Positions 1 to 5,749 of a DNA stretch of 8,058 nucleotides are shown piece by piece. This stretch comes from Candidatus Acidiferrales bacterium (lineage in GTDB: Bacteria > Acidobacteriota > Terriglobia > Acidiferrales > UBA7541), in the NCBI GenBank assembly GCA_955651735.1, contig CATPAM010000091.1, positions 1 through 8,058 on the forward strand, read 5' to 3'. The notes beneath the pieces are model-generated. The model had not been told where the DNA came from. It did no database searches and worked only from the letters and a program-made list of their open reading frames with translations. Positions within the stretch are counted from its first letter, which is position 1. Each line of letters opens with the position of its first letter. Position numbers and translations under genes: made by a program.

Positions 1-1148
1 ACCATCGAGCCCATCACGTTGCAAATCGCGAGCGTCGGTGAACCTTTCAGTTTTGCCTCGCGCTGTCCGGCCAGCGTGTCCGCGGTTTCACCGGATTGGC
101 TGATGCACACGGTCAGCGTCTTGCTGTCCAGAATTGGGTCGCGATAGCGGAACTCACTGCCGTAATCGACTTCCACTTGCATGCGGGCCAGGCGCTCAAT
201 CATGAATTTCCCGGCCAGGCCGGCGTGCCAGCTTGTTCCGCAGGCTACGATGCGCACTTGCTGAAATTCGCGGAACTGTTGCTCGGTGATCTGCATGTCG
301 TCGAGGAAAATCTTTCCGGTGTCTTGCGAGATGCGGCCGAGCAGCGTGTCGCGCACGGCGCGCGGCTGCTCGAAAATCTCCTTCTGCATGAAATGCTTGT
401 AGCCGCCCTTTTCGGCCATGATGGGGTCCCAGGTGACGTGTTGCGCAGGGCGCTTGACTGGCCGGCCATCGTGGTCCATTACCGCGACACCTTGCTGCGT
501 GAGCACGGCGATGTCGCCATCGGCGAGAAAAAAGATTTCTCGCGTGTGCTCGAGGAGCGCGGGAATATCGCTGGCGACGAAAAATTCGCCATCGCCGAGG
601 CCGATGACCGAAGGCGGTCCCATGCGCGCGGCAACGATCTTGTGCGGATCTTTCGCGGACATGAACACCAGGGAGTAGATTCCGCGCAGATCCTTCAGCG
701 AACGGCGCACAGCTTCCTCCAGCGGCGCATTCTTGGAATGTTTCTCGGCCAAGTGCGCGACGATTTCGGTGTCCGTTTCGGTGACAAACTTATGGCCTTC
801 GCGCTGCAACTGCTCTTTCAGTTCCAAATAATTCTCGATGATGCCGTTGTGCACCACGACGATCTGCCCGCTACAGTCGCGATGTGGGTGCGCGTTTTCT
901 TCGGTGGGGCGGCCATGCGTGGCCCAGCGGGTATGGCCGATTCCGTAAGTGCCTTCGATGGGAGATTTCCGCAGGACCTCTTCGAGATTGCGCAATTTCC
1001 CAGGCGCGCGGCGGACTTCCAGCTTGCCGTCCTGCGTGACGACGGCGATTCCTGCCGAGTCATAGCCGCGGTATTCCAGCTTGCGCAGGCCTTCAAGAAT
1101 GACCGGAACAACCTTTTTTGGCCCGATATAACCGACAATTCCGCACAT
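1..1148 (-). CDS. glmS: Glutamine--fructose-6-phosphate aminotransferase (isomerizing), N-terminal 382 residues; 3' end outside window
   Basis: GlmS converts fructose-6-phosphate and glutamine to glucosamine-6-phosphate, the first step to UDP-GlcNAc for peptidoglycan and envelope glycans; it is cytoplasmic. Reading the minus strand from ATG at 1148 gives [12 protein letters not shown], with the class II glutamine amidotransferase nucleophile Cys2 exposed after Met removal. [30 protein letters not shown] and ETDTE follow in the usual order. The first SIS domain begins near [11 protein letters not shown] and reaches SQSGETADT and LAICNVMGS at the window edge. The family is about 610 residues, so roughly 230 C-terminal residues are missing only because the window ends. 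The start is fixed by the obligatory MCG and an AGGAG at 1159-1163, ten bases upstream. purS lies 86 bases upstream on the same strand. Identification is secure; the frame is open throughout. Confidence 0.97.
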   Translation of the reverse strand, partial: MCGIVGYIGPKKVVPVILEGLRKLEYRGYDSAGIAVVTQDGKLEVRRAPGKLRNLEEVLRKSPIEGTYGIGHTRWATHGRPTEENAHPHRDCSGQIVVVHNGIIENYLELKEQLQREGHKFVTETDTEIVAHLAEKHSKNAPLEEAVRRSLKDLRGIYSLVFMSAKDPHKIVAARMGPPSVIGLGDGEFFVASDIPALLEHTREIFFLADGDIAVLTQQGVAVMDHDGRPVKRPAQHVTWDPIMAEKGGYKHFMQKEIFEQPRAVRDTLLGRISQDTGKIFLDDMQITEQQFREFQQVRIVACGTSWHAGLAGKFMIERLARMQVEVDYGSEFRYRDPILDSKTLTVCISQSGETADTLAGQREAKLKGSPTLAICNVMGSM

Positions 1149-1156
1149 AAGGCAGT

Positions 1157-1170
1157 TTCTCCTAGGAGAA
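1157..1170. promoter_or_regulatory. 14-bp perfect palindrome covering the glmS ribosome binding site
   Basis: TTCTCCTAGGAGAA is its own reverse complement and contains the AGGAG Shine-Dalgarno (1159-1163, minus strand) of glmS. In RNA it can fold as a 5-bp stem with a CUAG loop that would hide the ribosome binding site. As DNA it could be an operator half-site pair. The palindrome is seen directly; a regulatory role is inference. Confidence 0.4.
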
Positions 1171-1182
1171 GCTAGTCTTGAA

Positions 1183-1191
1183 AGCGTAGCA
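1183..1191 (-). promoter_or_regulatory. Possible extended -10 promoter for glmS
   Basis: On the minus strand TGCTACGCT fits the extended -10 pattern TGnTAnnnT and would place a transcript start near 1176, just upstream of the palindrome over the glmS ribosome binding site. There is no convincing -35 (TTTAGA at 16 bases is weak). glmS could equally be read through from purS. Confidence 0.25.
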
Positions 1192-1234
1192 CGGAGTTTT
1201 TGCGTCTAAACCCGAGTACAGGAAGGCTAAGAGT

Positions 1235-1477
1235 TCAGTCCACAATCTCGAATCGATACTCCTCGATTACGGGATTGGTGAGCACTTCCTTGGAAATGCG
1301 CTCGAGCTGCGACTGCGCTTCGTCGCGGCTCCAGCCATCGAGATTCAGCACAAAAAATTTCCCCTGCCGCACATCGCGAACCTGCCTGTAGCCAAGCCCG
1401 GAAAGAGCGTGCTGGATGGTTTGTCCCTGCGGATCGAGAACGGTGCGTTTCGGCATCACCCAAACATGTGCTTTCAT
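1235..1477 (-). CDS. purS: Phosphoribosylformylglycinamidine synthase subunit PurS
   Basis: PurS is the small (about 80 residue) subunit that bridges the small-type PurL synthetase and PurQ glutaminase in the fourth step of purine synthesis (FGAR to FGAM). The 80-residue product starts MKAHVWVMPKRTVLDPQG and carries the family signature: a beta strand, then VLDPQGQTIQHAL, LGY, VRQGKFF and a C-terminal TNPVIEEYRFEI. The frame is open for 23 more codons upstream (to 1546), but that extension has no similarity to PurS and crosses a TATAAT, so ATG 1477 is chosen. There is no Shine-Dalgarno; the -10 ends only six bases before the ATG, suggesting a leaderless message. purQ and purL are not beside it; the next gene on the strand is glmS. 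Confidence 0.93.
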   Translation of the reverse strand: MKAHVWVMPKRTVLDPQGQTIQHALSGLGYRQVRDVRQGKFFVLNLDGWSRDEAQSQLERISKEVLTNPVIEEYRFEIVD

Positions 1478-1483
1478 TGCATC

Positions 1484-1492
1484 ATTATAACA
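1484..1492 (-). promoter_or_regulatory. Extended -10 promoter of purS (TGTTATAAT)
   Basis: The minus strand reads TGTTATAATGATGCAATG: a consensus extended -10 (TGnTATAAT) whose hexamer (1484-1489) ends six bases before the purS ATG. No good -35 lies 16-18 bases upstream, as is common for extended -10 promoters. The expected start of transcription is at or within a base or two of the ATG. Confidence 0.6.
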
Positions 1493-1504
1493 GTGGCGCG
1501 GCCA

Positions 1505-1518
1505 TTTCTGGCTGTCCG
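1505..1518 (-). repeat. Left copy of a 14-bp inverted repeat flanking the DUF5996 gene
   Basis: The minus strand reads CGGACAGCCAGAAA followed by TGG. The same 14 bases, followed by CGG, occur on the plus strand at 2554-2567. The two copies are in opposite orientation on either side of the DUF5996 gene. Length alone does not exclude chance. Confidence 0.4.
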
Positions 1519-1600
1519 CCTCTGGTTCTCGGCTCCTGCAAACCAAATACGGTGCGCGGGCTGTTGCGTCCGGGTGTAGATTGATCGCGAGGACCTAGTC

Positions 1601-2521
1601 ATGACACCAGAAGCCATGCGTAGCGAGGCGAGCGACTACGAGGCGTTGCCTGCGTTGCCGTTCGACTCCTGGAGGGAGACGTTTGAAACGTTGCACATGT
1701 GGACGCAGATTATCGGGAAAGTGCGCCTGAAATTGTGCCCGCTGGTCAACCACTGGTGGAACGTGCCGTTCTACGTCACCGCGCGGGGCATGACTACCGC
1801 GGCGATGCCATACCAGCAGCGCGACATCGAGGTGCGGTTTGACTTCATCGAGCATAAGCTCACCCTCGAGAGCAGCGAAGGCCGCGTTACGACGATGGCT
1901 CTGACGGCGCAAAGCGTTGCGGAGTTTTATAAGAAGTTCATGGCGGCGCTGAGCGAACTAGACGTAAGTGTGCACATATGGACGATGCCGAGCGAGGTTC
2001 CCAATCCCACGCCGTTCGAGCTAGATAAGGTTCACGCCGCTTATGATCTGCAAGCGGTGCACAAATTCTGGCGCATCCTGGTGTGGGTCGATCAAATATT
2101 CAAGGAATTCCGCGCCGGTTTTCAGGGCAAGGCCAGCCCCGTACATTTTTTCTGGGGAAGTTTCGATCTTGCAGTCACGCGCTGCTCTGGGAGAGTAGCG
2201 CCGGAGCGGCCAGGCGCAGAATCGATCACGCGGGAAGCCTACTCGCATGAGGTCAGCAGCGCGGGATTCTGGCCGGGTGGAGGGGACATCAAGGGGCCGG
2301 CGTGCTACTCGTATGCTGCGCCGGAACCGGCGGGTTTTGCGGAACAGCGCGTCCGGCCGCCGGCGGCGTTTTACCACCCACAAATGAAAGAGTTTTTGCT
2401 TATGTATGACGACGTGCGAGCTGCGGCCTCTCCGAAGGCCACGCTGATGGAATTCCTGCAGAGCACGTATGACGCAGCAGCGGACTGCGGGAAGTGGGAC
2501 CGCAAAGCTCTGGAACGTTAG
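1601..2521 (+). CDS. DUF5996 family protein of unknown function
   Basis: The 306-residue product matches the DUF5996 family as I know it: W24 and TLHMWTQIIGKVRL (30-43), NHWWNVPFYVTARG (50-63), FDFIEH (80-85), SPVHFFWGSFDLAVTR (179-194) and EAYSHEVSSAGFWPGG (212-227), ending in an LQSTYDAAA...WDR tail. It has no signal peptide or membrane segment, so it should be cytoplasmic. The strongly conserved His, Trp and Asp positions suggest a binding pocket or enzyme, but no activity is established that I know of. ATG 1601 is preceded by GAGG (1589-1592) at eight bases; ATG 1616 is a less likely alternative. It is monocistronic, divergent from purS and convergent with npdG. Family call firm, function unknown. 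Confidence 0.9.
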   Translation: MTPEAMRSEASDYEALPALPFDSWRETFETLHMWTQIIGKVRLKLCPLVNHWWNVPFYVTARGMTTAAMPYQQRDIEVRFDFIEHKLTLESSEGRVTTMALTAQSVAEFYKKFMAALSELDVSVHIWTMPSEVPNPTPFELDKVHAAYDLQAVHKFWRILVWVDQIFKEFRAGFQGKASPVHFFWGSFDLAVTRCSGRVAPERPGAESITREAYSHEVSSAGFWPGGGDIKGPACYSYAAPEPAGFAEQRVRPPAAFYHPQMKEFLLMYDDVRAAASPKATLMEFLQSTYDAAADCGKWDRKALER

Positions 2522-2545
2522 GGCAGCCGGACCCACCTGCAGTCG

Positions 2546-2576
2546 AAGCAAAACGGACAGCCAGAAACGGTTGTCC
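2546..2576 (-). terminator. Possible intrinsic terminator of npdG
   Basis: GGACAGCC (2555-2562) and GGTTGTCC (2569-2576) form an 8-bp stem with a six-base loop, three bases beyond the npdG stop. On the minus strand the stem is followed by GTTTTGCTT, a short T-rich tract, but has one C-A mismatch. On the plus strand the stem is complete with one G-U pair but has no T tract. It is a weak candidate on either strand, and the left arm doubles as part of the 14-bp inverted repeat. Confidence 0.35.
2554..2567 (+). repeat. Right copy of a 14-bp inverted repeat flanking the DUF5996 gene
   Basis: CGGACAGCCAGAAA followed by CGG, identical over 14 bases to the reverse complement of 1505-1518. It lies between the convergent stops of the DUF5996 gene and npdG. 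Confidence 0.4.
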
Positions 2577-2578
2577 CA

Positions 2579-3256
2579 CTATTTCGCTGGCAGGCCTGTA
2601 AAGCGTACTCCGGCGCTGTGGACTTTGTGGCGGATATTCAGCCCAATCAGCAGCGCGGTGATGGACTCGACGATGCGGGCGTTCTCCAGCTTTCCGCCAT
2701 TCAGCCCGCGCACTCCGGGGATTTTTGCCGCCAGCTCCATGGCTACTTGCTTGGCTTTTTCGTCATCGCTGCAGACCAGCACGTCGCAATCGAGCGGCGC
2801 ATCTCCCGCCAACAACTCCGCGCCTAGATTTTGAAACGCAGCCGCAATGCTGACTCCCGCGGGCAGTAATTCCGCGGCCGCCTCGGCCGCCGAGCCCTGC
2901 CAGACGCCAAGCATGCGCGTCGGCGATCCGCCGACGCTTGCGGCCAACGGCACCGTGGTGTCAATCACCACAGTTCCTGACTTCCAGACACCTTTCAATT
3001 GCTTCAGCAGGGCCGCTTGGCCGGAGAAGGGAACTGTGAGCACCGCGACATTGCACTGTGCTGCGGCCGAGGCGTTGTCCGCGTCTTCGATCTGCGCCGG
3101 GCCGCCGATGCGAGCGCGGAGTTGCCGCGCCGCTTGCTGGGCGCGGGCAGGATCGCGGGAACCGATTACGATGTGCTCGCCCGCACGCGCGAGCCGATTC
3201 GCCAGTCCCGAGCCCTCGGGGCCCGTGCCCCCCAAAATCGCAATCTTCCGCGCCAT
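2579..3256 (-). CDS. npdG: NADPH-dependent F420 reductase-like protein (NpdG/Fno family)
   Basis: Fno/NpdG enzymes move hydride between NADPH and the deazaflavin F420 in the cytoplasm. The 225-residue product has the family length and layout: a Rossmann start IAILGGTGPEGSGLANRLA (5-23), then IGSRD with S33-R34 where NADP 2'-phosphate is usually held. LTVPFSGQ (73-80), IDTTVPLA (98-105), GSAAE, DCDVLVCSDD (156-165) and LENARIVESIT (190-200) follow. In the segment where archaeal Fno has AFH, this protein reads AAFQN, with Gln142 where I expect His, so F420 use is less certain than the fold. ATG 3256 has AAGGAG seven bases upstream and a TATAAT further up. It is divergent from the flavin reductase, and no F420 biosynthesis gene is visible here. 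Alternative: a generic NADP-binding F420/IRED-type oxidoreductase. Confidence 0.85.
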   Translation of the reverse strand: MARKIAILGGTGPEGSGLANRLARAGEHIVIGSRDPARAQQAARQLRARIGGPAQIEDADNASAAAQCNVAVLTVPFSGQAALLKQLKGVWKSGTVVIDTTVPLAASVGGSPTRMLGVWQGSAAEAAAELLPAGVSIAAAFQNLGAELLAGDAPLDCDVLVCSDDEKAKQVAMELAAKIPGVRGLNGGKLENARIVESITALLIGLNIRHKVHSAGVRFTGLPAK

Positions 3257-3290
3257 CGTGGCACTCCTTTTAGCTCACCGCTGCGCGATG

Positions 3291-3296
3291 ATTATA
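3291..3296 (-). promoter_or_regulatory. -10 box (TATAAT) of npdG
   Basis: A perfect TATAAT on the minus strand, with transcription expected to begin near 3284, about 28 bases before the ATG. That leaves room for the AAGGAG ribosome binding site at 3264-3269. No clear -35 is seen. Confidence 0.5.
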
Positions 3297-3329
3297 CGTG
3301 ACGCGAGGGCGCGACTTGTGCCTGGTCTG

Positions 3330-3338
3330 TGCTATCTT
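3330..3338 (+). promoter_or_regulatory. Possible extended -10 of the flavin reductase gene
   Basis: TGCTATCTT matches TGnTAnnnT and would start transcription near 3345, only about eight bases before ATG 3353. No Shine-Dalgarno precedes that ATG, so the message may be nearly leaderless. If correct, it excludes the GTG at 3329 as the start. Confidence 0.35.
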
Positions 3339-3352
3339 CAAAAACTTCCACC

Positions 3353-3850
3353 ATGGCGCCAACGACCCCAACCACTTCTGAGTTTCGCCTCGCGCTCGGC
3401 CAATTCGCCACGGGAGTTACGGTAGTCACCGCGGAGCGTGCCCCCGGCCGTGTGCACGGCATGACCGCGAACTCCTTTACATCCGTTTCGCTGGACCCGC
3501 TGCTGATTCTGATCTGTGTGAGCCAGAACGCGCAATTGCTGCCTCTGGTGAAGCGGCAAAAACGATTCGGCGTGAACGTCCTCAAGGACAACCAGCGAGC
3601 AATCTCGGAGTATTTTGCGCGCACCGAAGAAAGCGACCAGGCGGAGAAGCGGCTGGGCATTCGCTATCGTTGGACGGAAACCGGCATCCCGCTCCTGGAG
3701 AAGGCTCTCGTGCATCTAGCGTGCAATGTTGTTGCCTCCCATGCCGCCGGCGACCACACCATTTTCGTTGCGGAAGTTGAGAGCGTCGAAGTGTATGACG
3801 GCGAGCCGTTGCTTTATCTGCGGGGCAACTACCGCCCCGTCGCGCGCTAG
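3353..3850 (+). CDS. Flavin reductase family protein (FMN-binding split barrel)
   Basis: Proteins of this family (HpaC-like) reduce FMN or FAD with NAD(P)H, often to feed a two-component monooxygenase. From ATG 3353 the product is 165 residues, typical for the family. It has FATGVTVVTA near the N-terminus, HGMTANSFTSVSLDP (35-49) forming the flavin phosphate-binding region, FGVNVL (72-77), GDHTIFVAEVESVE (133-146) and the closing LLYLRGNYRPV. An in-frame GTG at 3329 would add eight residues, but it overlaps a possible -10 and has no ribosome binding site. No partner oxygenase is adjacent; the convergent neighbour is a haem dioxygenase that needs no reduced flavin. The divergent npdG-like gene is another nicotinamide-linked redox enzyme. 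The specific substrate is unknown. Confidence 0.9.
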   Translation: MAPTTPTTSEFRLALGQFATGVTVVTAERAPGRVHGMTANSFTSVSLDPLLILICVSQNAQLLPLVKRQKRFGVNVLKDNQRAISEYFARTEESDQAEKRLGIRYRWTETGIPLLEKALVHLACNVVASHAAGDHTIFVAEVESVEVYDGEPLLYLRGNYRPVAR

Positions 3851-3856
3851 GCTATC

Positions 3857-3868
3857 TGCTGCGCAGCA
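3857..3868. repeat. 12-bp palindrome between two convergent stop codons
   Basis: TGCTGCGCAGCA occupies most of the 20 bases separating the flavin reductase stop (3848-3850) from the dioxygenase stop (3871-3873). It could slow polymerase from either side, but it has no T tract and only a short stem, so I do not call it a terminator. Confidence 0.3.
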
Positions 3869-3870
3869 CT

Positions 3871-4611
3871 CTAATGGTGCCCGCCCAGCGGATCGCGCTT
3901 CACGCCGTACTCCGTCCCCCACTTGTCGGTCATGTGCGAGCGAATCTCCCATAGCTCCGGAAAGAATTTGTGGCGCATACCCTCTTCGAGAATCTCGACA
4001 GGGCGACCCTTCAGCGATTTCGAGCCAAAGCCAATGGTGCGATGAATCAACTGCATGTGCTCGTAGCGGAATTTCTGGAACAGTTCATCGAATTCGGCCA
4101 GCGCTTCCGCCACCACATAAGCATCGCTGTGCGTGTACTCCGTGTCGTAGATCTTTTCCAGCGTTAGCCCGTGCTTGTCCAAATAGTGTTCCTTGAAAGA
4201 GCTCCAAATCGGCTGGTACATTTTCAGAAGCACGCGAAATCCCGGTGACTCCTGGCCGCTGCCATTGCCGAGGCGCAGGCGAATTTCCTGATATTCCTTG
4301 GGTGACATGATCTCCAGCAGGGCGATCTGCTGAATCATCAATCGCTGCACGGTGTGCACGCGGCGGAAGAGCGTGAGCGCGCGGTTGGTATTTTCCTGCT
4401 GCAAATACTCGTCGATATCGAGCAGCGTGTACGCGATCAGCTTCATCCACAGCTCTTCGACCTGGTGTACGACCTGAAATTGCAATTCGTCCGCGTTGCA
4501 CAGCTCCTCGAATTTCGTCTGGCAAGAAAGCAGCGTCTTGGTGTTCAGGTACAGCTCGTAGTCGAGCGTGCCTTCGCCGCCCATAATCGCGTAAAACTGT
4601 TCGCGGTTCAC
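3871..4611 (-). CDS. Tryptophan 2,3-dioxygenase family protein, short divergent form
   Basis: Tryptophan 2,3-dioxygenases are haem enzymes that open the indole ring to N-formylkynurenine. The 246-residue product keeps DYELYL (17-22) and FQVVHQVEELWMKL (45-58). F45 and H49 align with the Xanthomonas enzyme's F51 and catalytic H55. EYQEIR (106-111) supplies Y107 and R111 for the substrate carboxylate. FRYEHMQLIHRTIG (181-194) contains H185, the proximal haem ligand, and FFPELWEIR (216-224) closes the fold. The usual Gly-rich GTGGS loop after this helix is replaced by SKSLKG with no length change, and the middle is about 30 residues shorter than in Xanthomonas. The GTG at 4611 is chosen because GGAGG lies seven bases upstream; a TTG at 4635 is the longer alternative. 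No kynurenine-pathway gene is beside it. Family sure; tryptophan as substrate likely, not certain. Confidence 0.88.
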   Translation of the reverse strand: MNREQFYAIMGGEGTLDYELYLNTKTLLSCQTKFEELCNADELQFQVVHQVEELWMKLIAYTLLDIDEYLQQENTNRALTLFRRVHTVQRLMIQQIALLEIMSPKEYQEIRLRLGNGSGQESPGFRVLLKMYQPIWSSFKEHYLDKHGLTLEKIYDTEYTHSDAYVVAEALAEFDELFQKFRYEHMQLIHRTIGFGSKSLKGRPVEILEEGMRHKFFPELWEIRSHMTDKWGTEYGVKRDPLGGHH

Positions 4612-4616
4612 AACGA

Positions 4617-4623
4617 TTCCTCC
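4617..4623 (-). promoter_or_regulatory. Strong ribosome binding site that fixes the GTG start of the dioxygenase
   Basis: The minus strand reads GGAGGAATCGTT directly before GTG AAC CGC. The GGAGG sits inside the longer frame that begins at TTG 4635, so the shorter GTG start at 4611 is favoured. Confidence 0.6.
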
Positions 4624-4729
4624 ATCACGCAGCAACTCCCTTACGTTTGAGATCTAACTTGAGGGTACCGCAAATTTCGAGGTGAGGCTGGTGAGATAAG
4701 AACGAAGGCAGGCTTGGTTCACTGGACTT

Positions 4730-5749
4730 CTAGCGCTCGGAACTTCCGGACGGTCGGGTCTGCTCCGTGTCGCCCACATCTTTACGGTGGCTCTTCACTT
4801 CGCGCAGCGCATATACCGGCTTGTTCTGCGATTCGTAGTACGTGCGCGCAATCAATTCGCCGAGCAGGCCCATGGACACTAATTGCACGCCGCTGATAAA
4901 CAAGGCCACCGCCAGGAGCATCAGCGGCCCGTGCTGCGTCATCACGTTCACGCCATGGGCAAACTTTTCGAATGCCAGATAGACGGCAATCAACATTCCC
5001 AGCGTGGCTCCGCCAAAGCCCAGCAAGCCAAAAAATTGCAGCGGCCGCGTCGAGTAATCCAGCAAGAACTTGACGATCAGCAAATCCAGGAAAACGCGTA
5101 TCGTGCGCCCGATCCCATAATTGCTTTTCCCGCTCTTGCGCTCGCCATCCGTGATGGGCACTTCCGTGATACGCGCGCCCGTCGAGCTTGCCAGCGCCGG
5201 AATAAACCGGTGCAGCTCGCCGTAAAGCTGAATTTCCTGAATAATCTCCCGGCGATACGCCTTGAAGGTTGTACCAAAGTCGTGCAGCTCGATCCCGGAA
5301 AGCTTGGCCATCATCCAGTTGGCCGCGCGGCTCGGGACTTGGCGCAGCAGCCAGTGGTCGCGCCGCGCGTAGCGCCAGCCGCTGACCAGGTCGTAGCCTT
5401 CTTCGATTTTTTCCAGGAAGCGGGGAATCTCTTCGGGGTCATGCTGCAAATCCCCATCCATCGAAATAATCACTTCGCCGCGCGCAAAATCGAATCCCGC
5501 CTTCAACGCCGGCGTCTGCCCAAAATTCCGTCGCAGCCGCACGATATTCACGCGGCGATCGTGCTCGTAGATGTCGGAAAGCACCTTGAAGGAGTTATCG
5601 CGGCTGCCGTCGTCGATAAAAATCAGCTCGTAGCTCTCGCCGATGGAATCCATGACCTCCGTAATCTTCATATACAGAGGTGGAATGTTCTCCTGCTCGT
5701 TGTAGAACGGGACGACGATAGAATATCGAACGCTGGATTCGCTTCTCAT
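4730..5749 (-). CDS. Family 2 glycosyltransferase, ArnC/GtrB/dolichyl-phosphate-sugar synthase type, membrane-anchored
   Basis: Enzymes of this type transfer a sugar from a nucleotide donor to undecaprenyl phosphate on the inner face of the cytoplasmic membrane. The 339-residue product begins MRSESSVRYSIVVPFYNEQE, a GT-A start. It has FIDDGSRDNS (44-53), RRNFGQTPALKAGF, DGDLQHDPEE (98-107) with the metal-binding Asp residues, and FGTTFKAYRRE (158-168). Two C-terminal membrane helices follow (about 239-260 and 275-298), then a charged tail ending GSSER. This matches the ArnC/GtrB architecture. ATG 5749 overlaps the upstream deacetylase stop as ATGA, so translation is coupled; the frame runs open a further 54 codons upstream, but only as a shadow of the deacetylase. 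Sugar and final acceptor are not readable from sequence; with the deacetylase partner an N-acetylhexosamine is the best guess. Confidence 0.92.
   Translation of the reverse strand: MRSESSVRYSIVVPFYNEQENIPPLYMKITEVMDSIGESYELIFIDDGSRDNSFKVLSDIYEHDRRVNIVRLRRNFGQTPALKAGFDFARGEVIISMDGDLQHDPEEIPRFLEKIEEGYDLVSGWRYARRDHWLLRQVPSRAANWMMAKLSGIELHDFGTTFKAYRREIIQEIQLYGELHRFIPALASSTGARITEVPITDGERKSGKSNYGIGRTIRVFLDLLIVKFLLDYSTRPLQFFGLLGFGGATLGMLIAVYLAFEKFAHGVNVMTQHGPLMLLAVALFISGVQLVSMGLLGELIARTYYESQNKPVYALREVKSHRKDVGDTEQTRPSGSSER

Noticed and set aside
96..1175. Long plus-strand open frame of 359 codons
   Set aside because: It lies opposite glmS, whose minus-strand product has all amidotransferase and SIS motifs; the plus-strand translation resembles no family and is a GC-rich antisense shadow.
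1149..1234. glmS ribozyme upstream of glmS
   Set aside because: The leader is far too short and shows no sequence resembling the conserved ribozyme core.
1478..1546. 23-codon N-terminal extension of purS
   Set aside because: It crosses a consensus extended -10 and PurS proteins begin at the MKAHV-type strand.
2847..3425. Plus-strand open frame of 192 codons spanning the npdG start and the flavin reductase start
   Set aside because: Antisense to npdG and out of frame with the flavin reductase; no recognisable domain.
3857..3868. Bidirectional terminator between the convergent flavin reductase and dioxygenase genes
   Set aside because: The palindrome is short and leaves almost no loop, and no T tract follows on either strand; kept only as a repeat.
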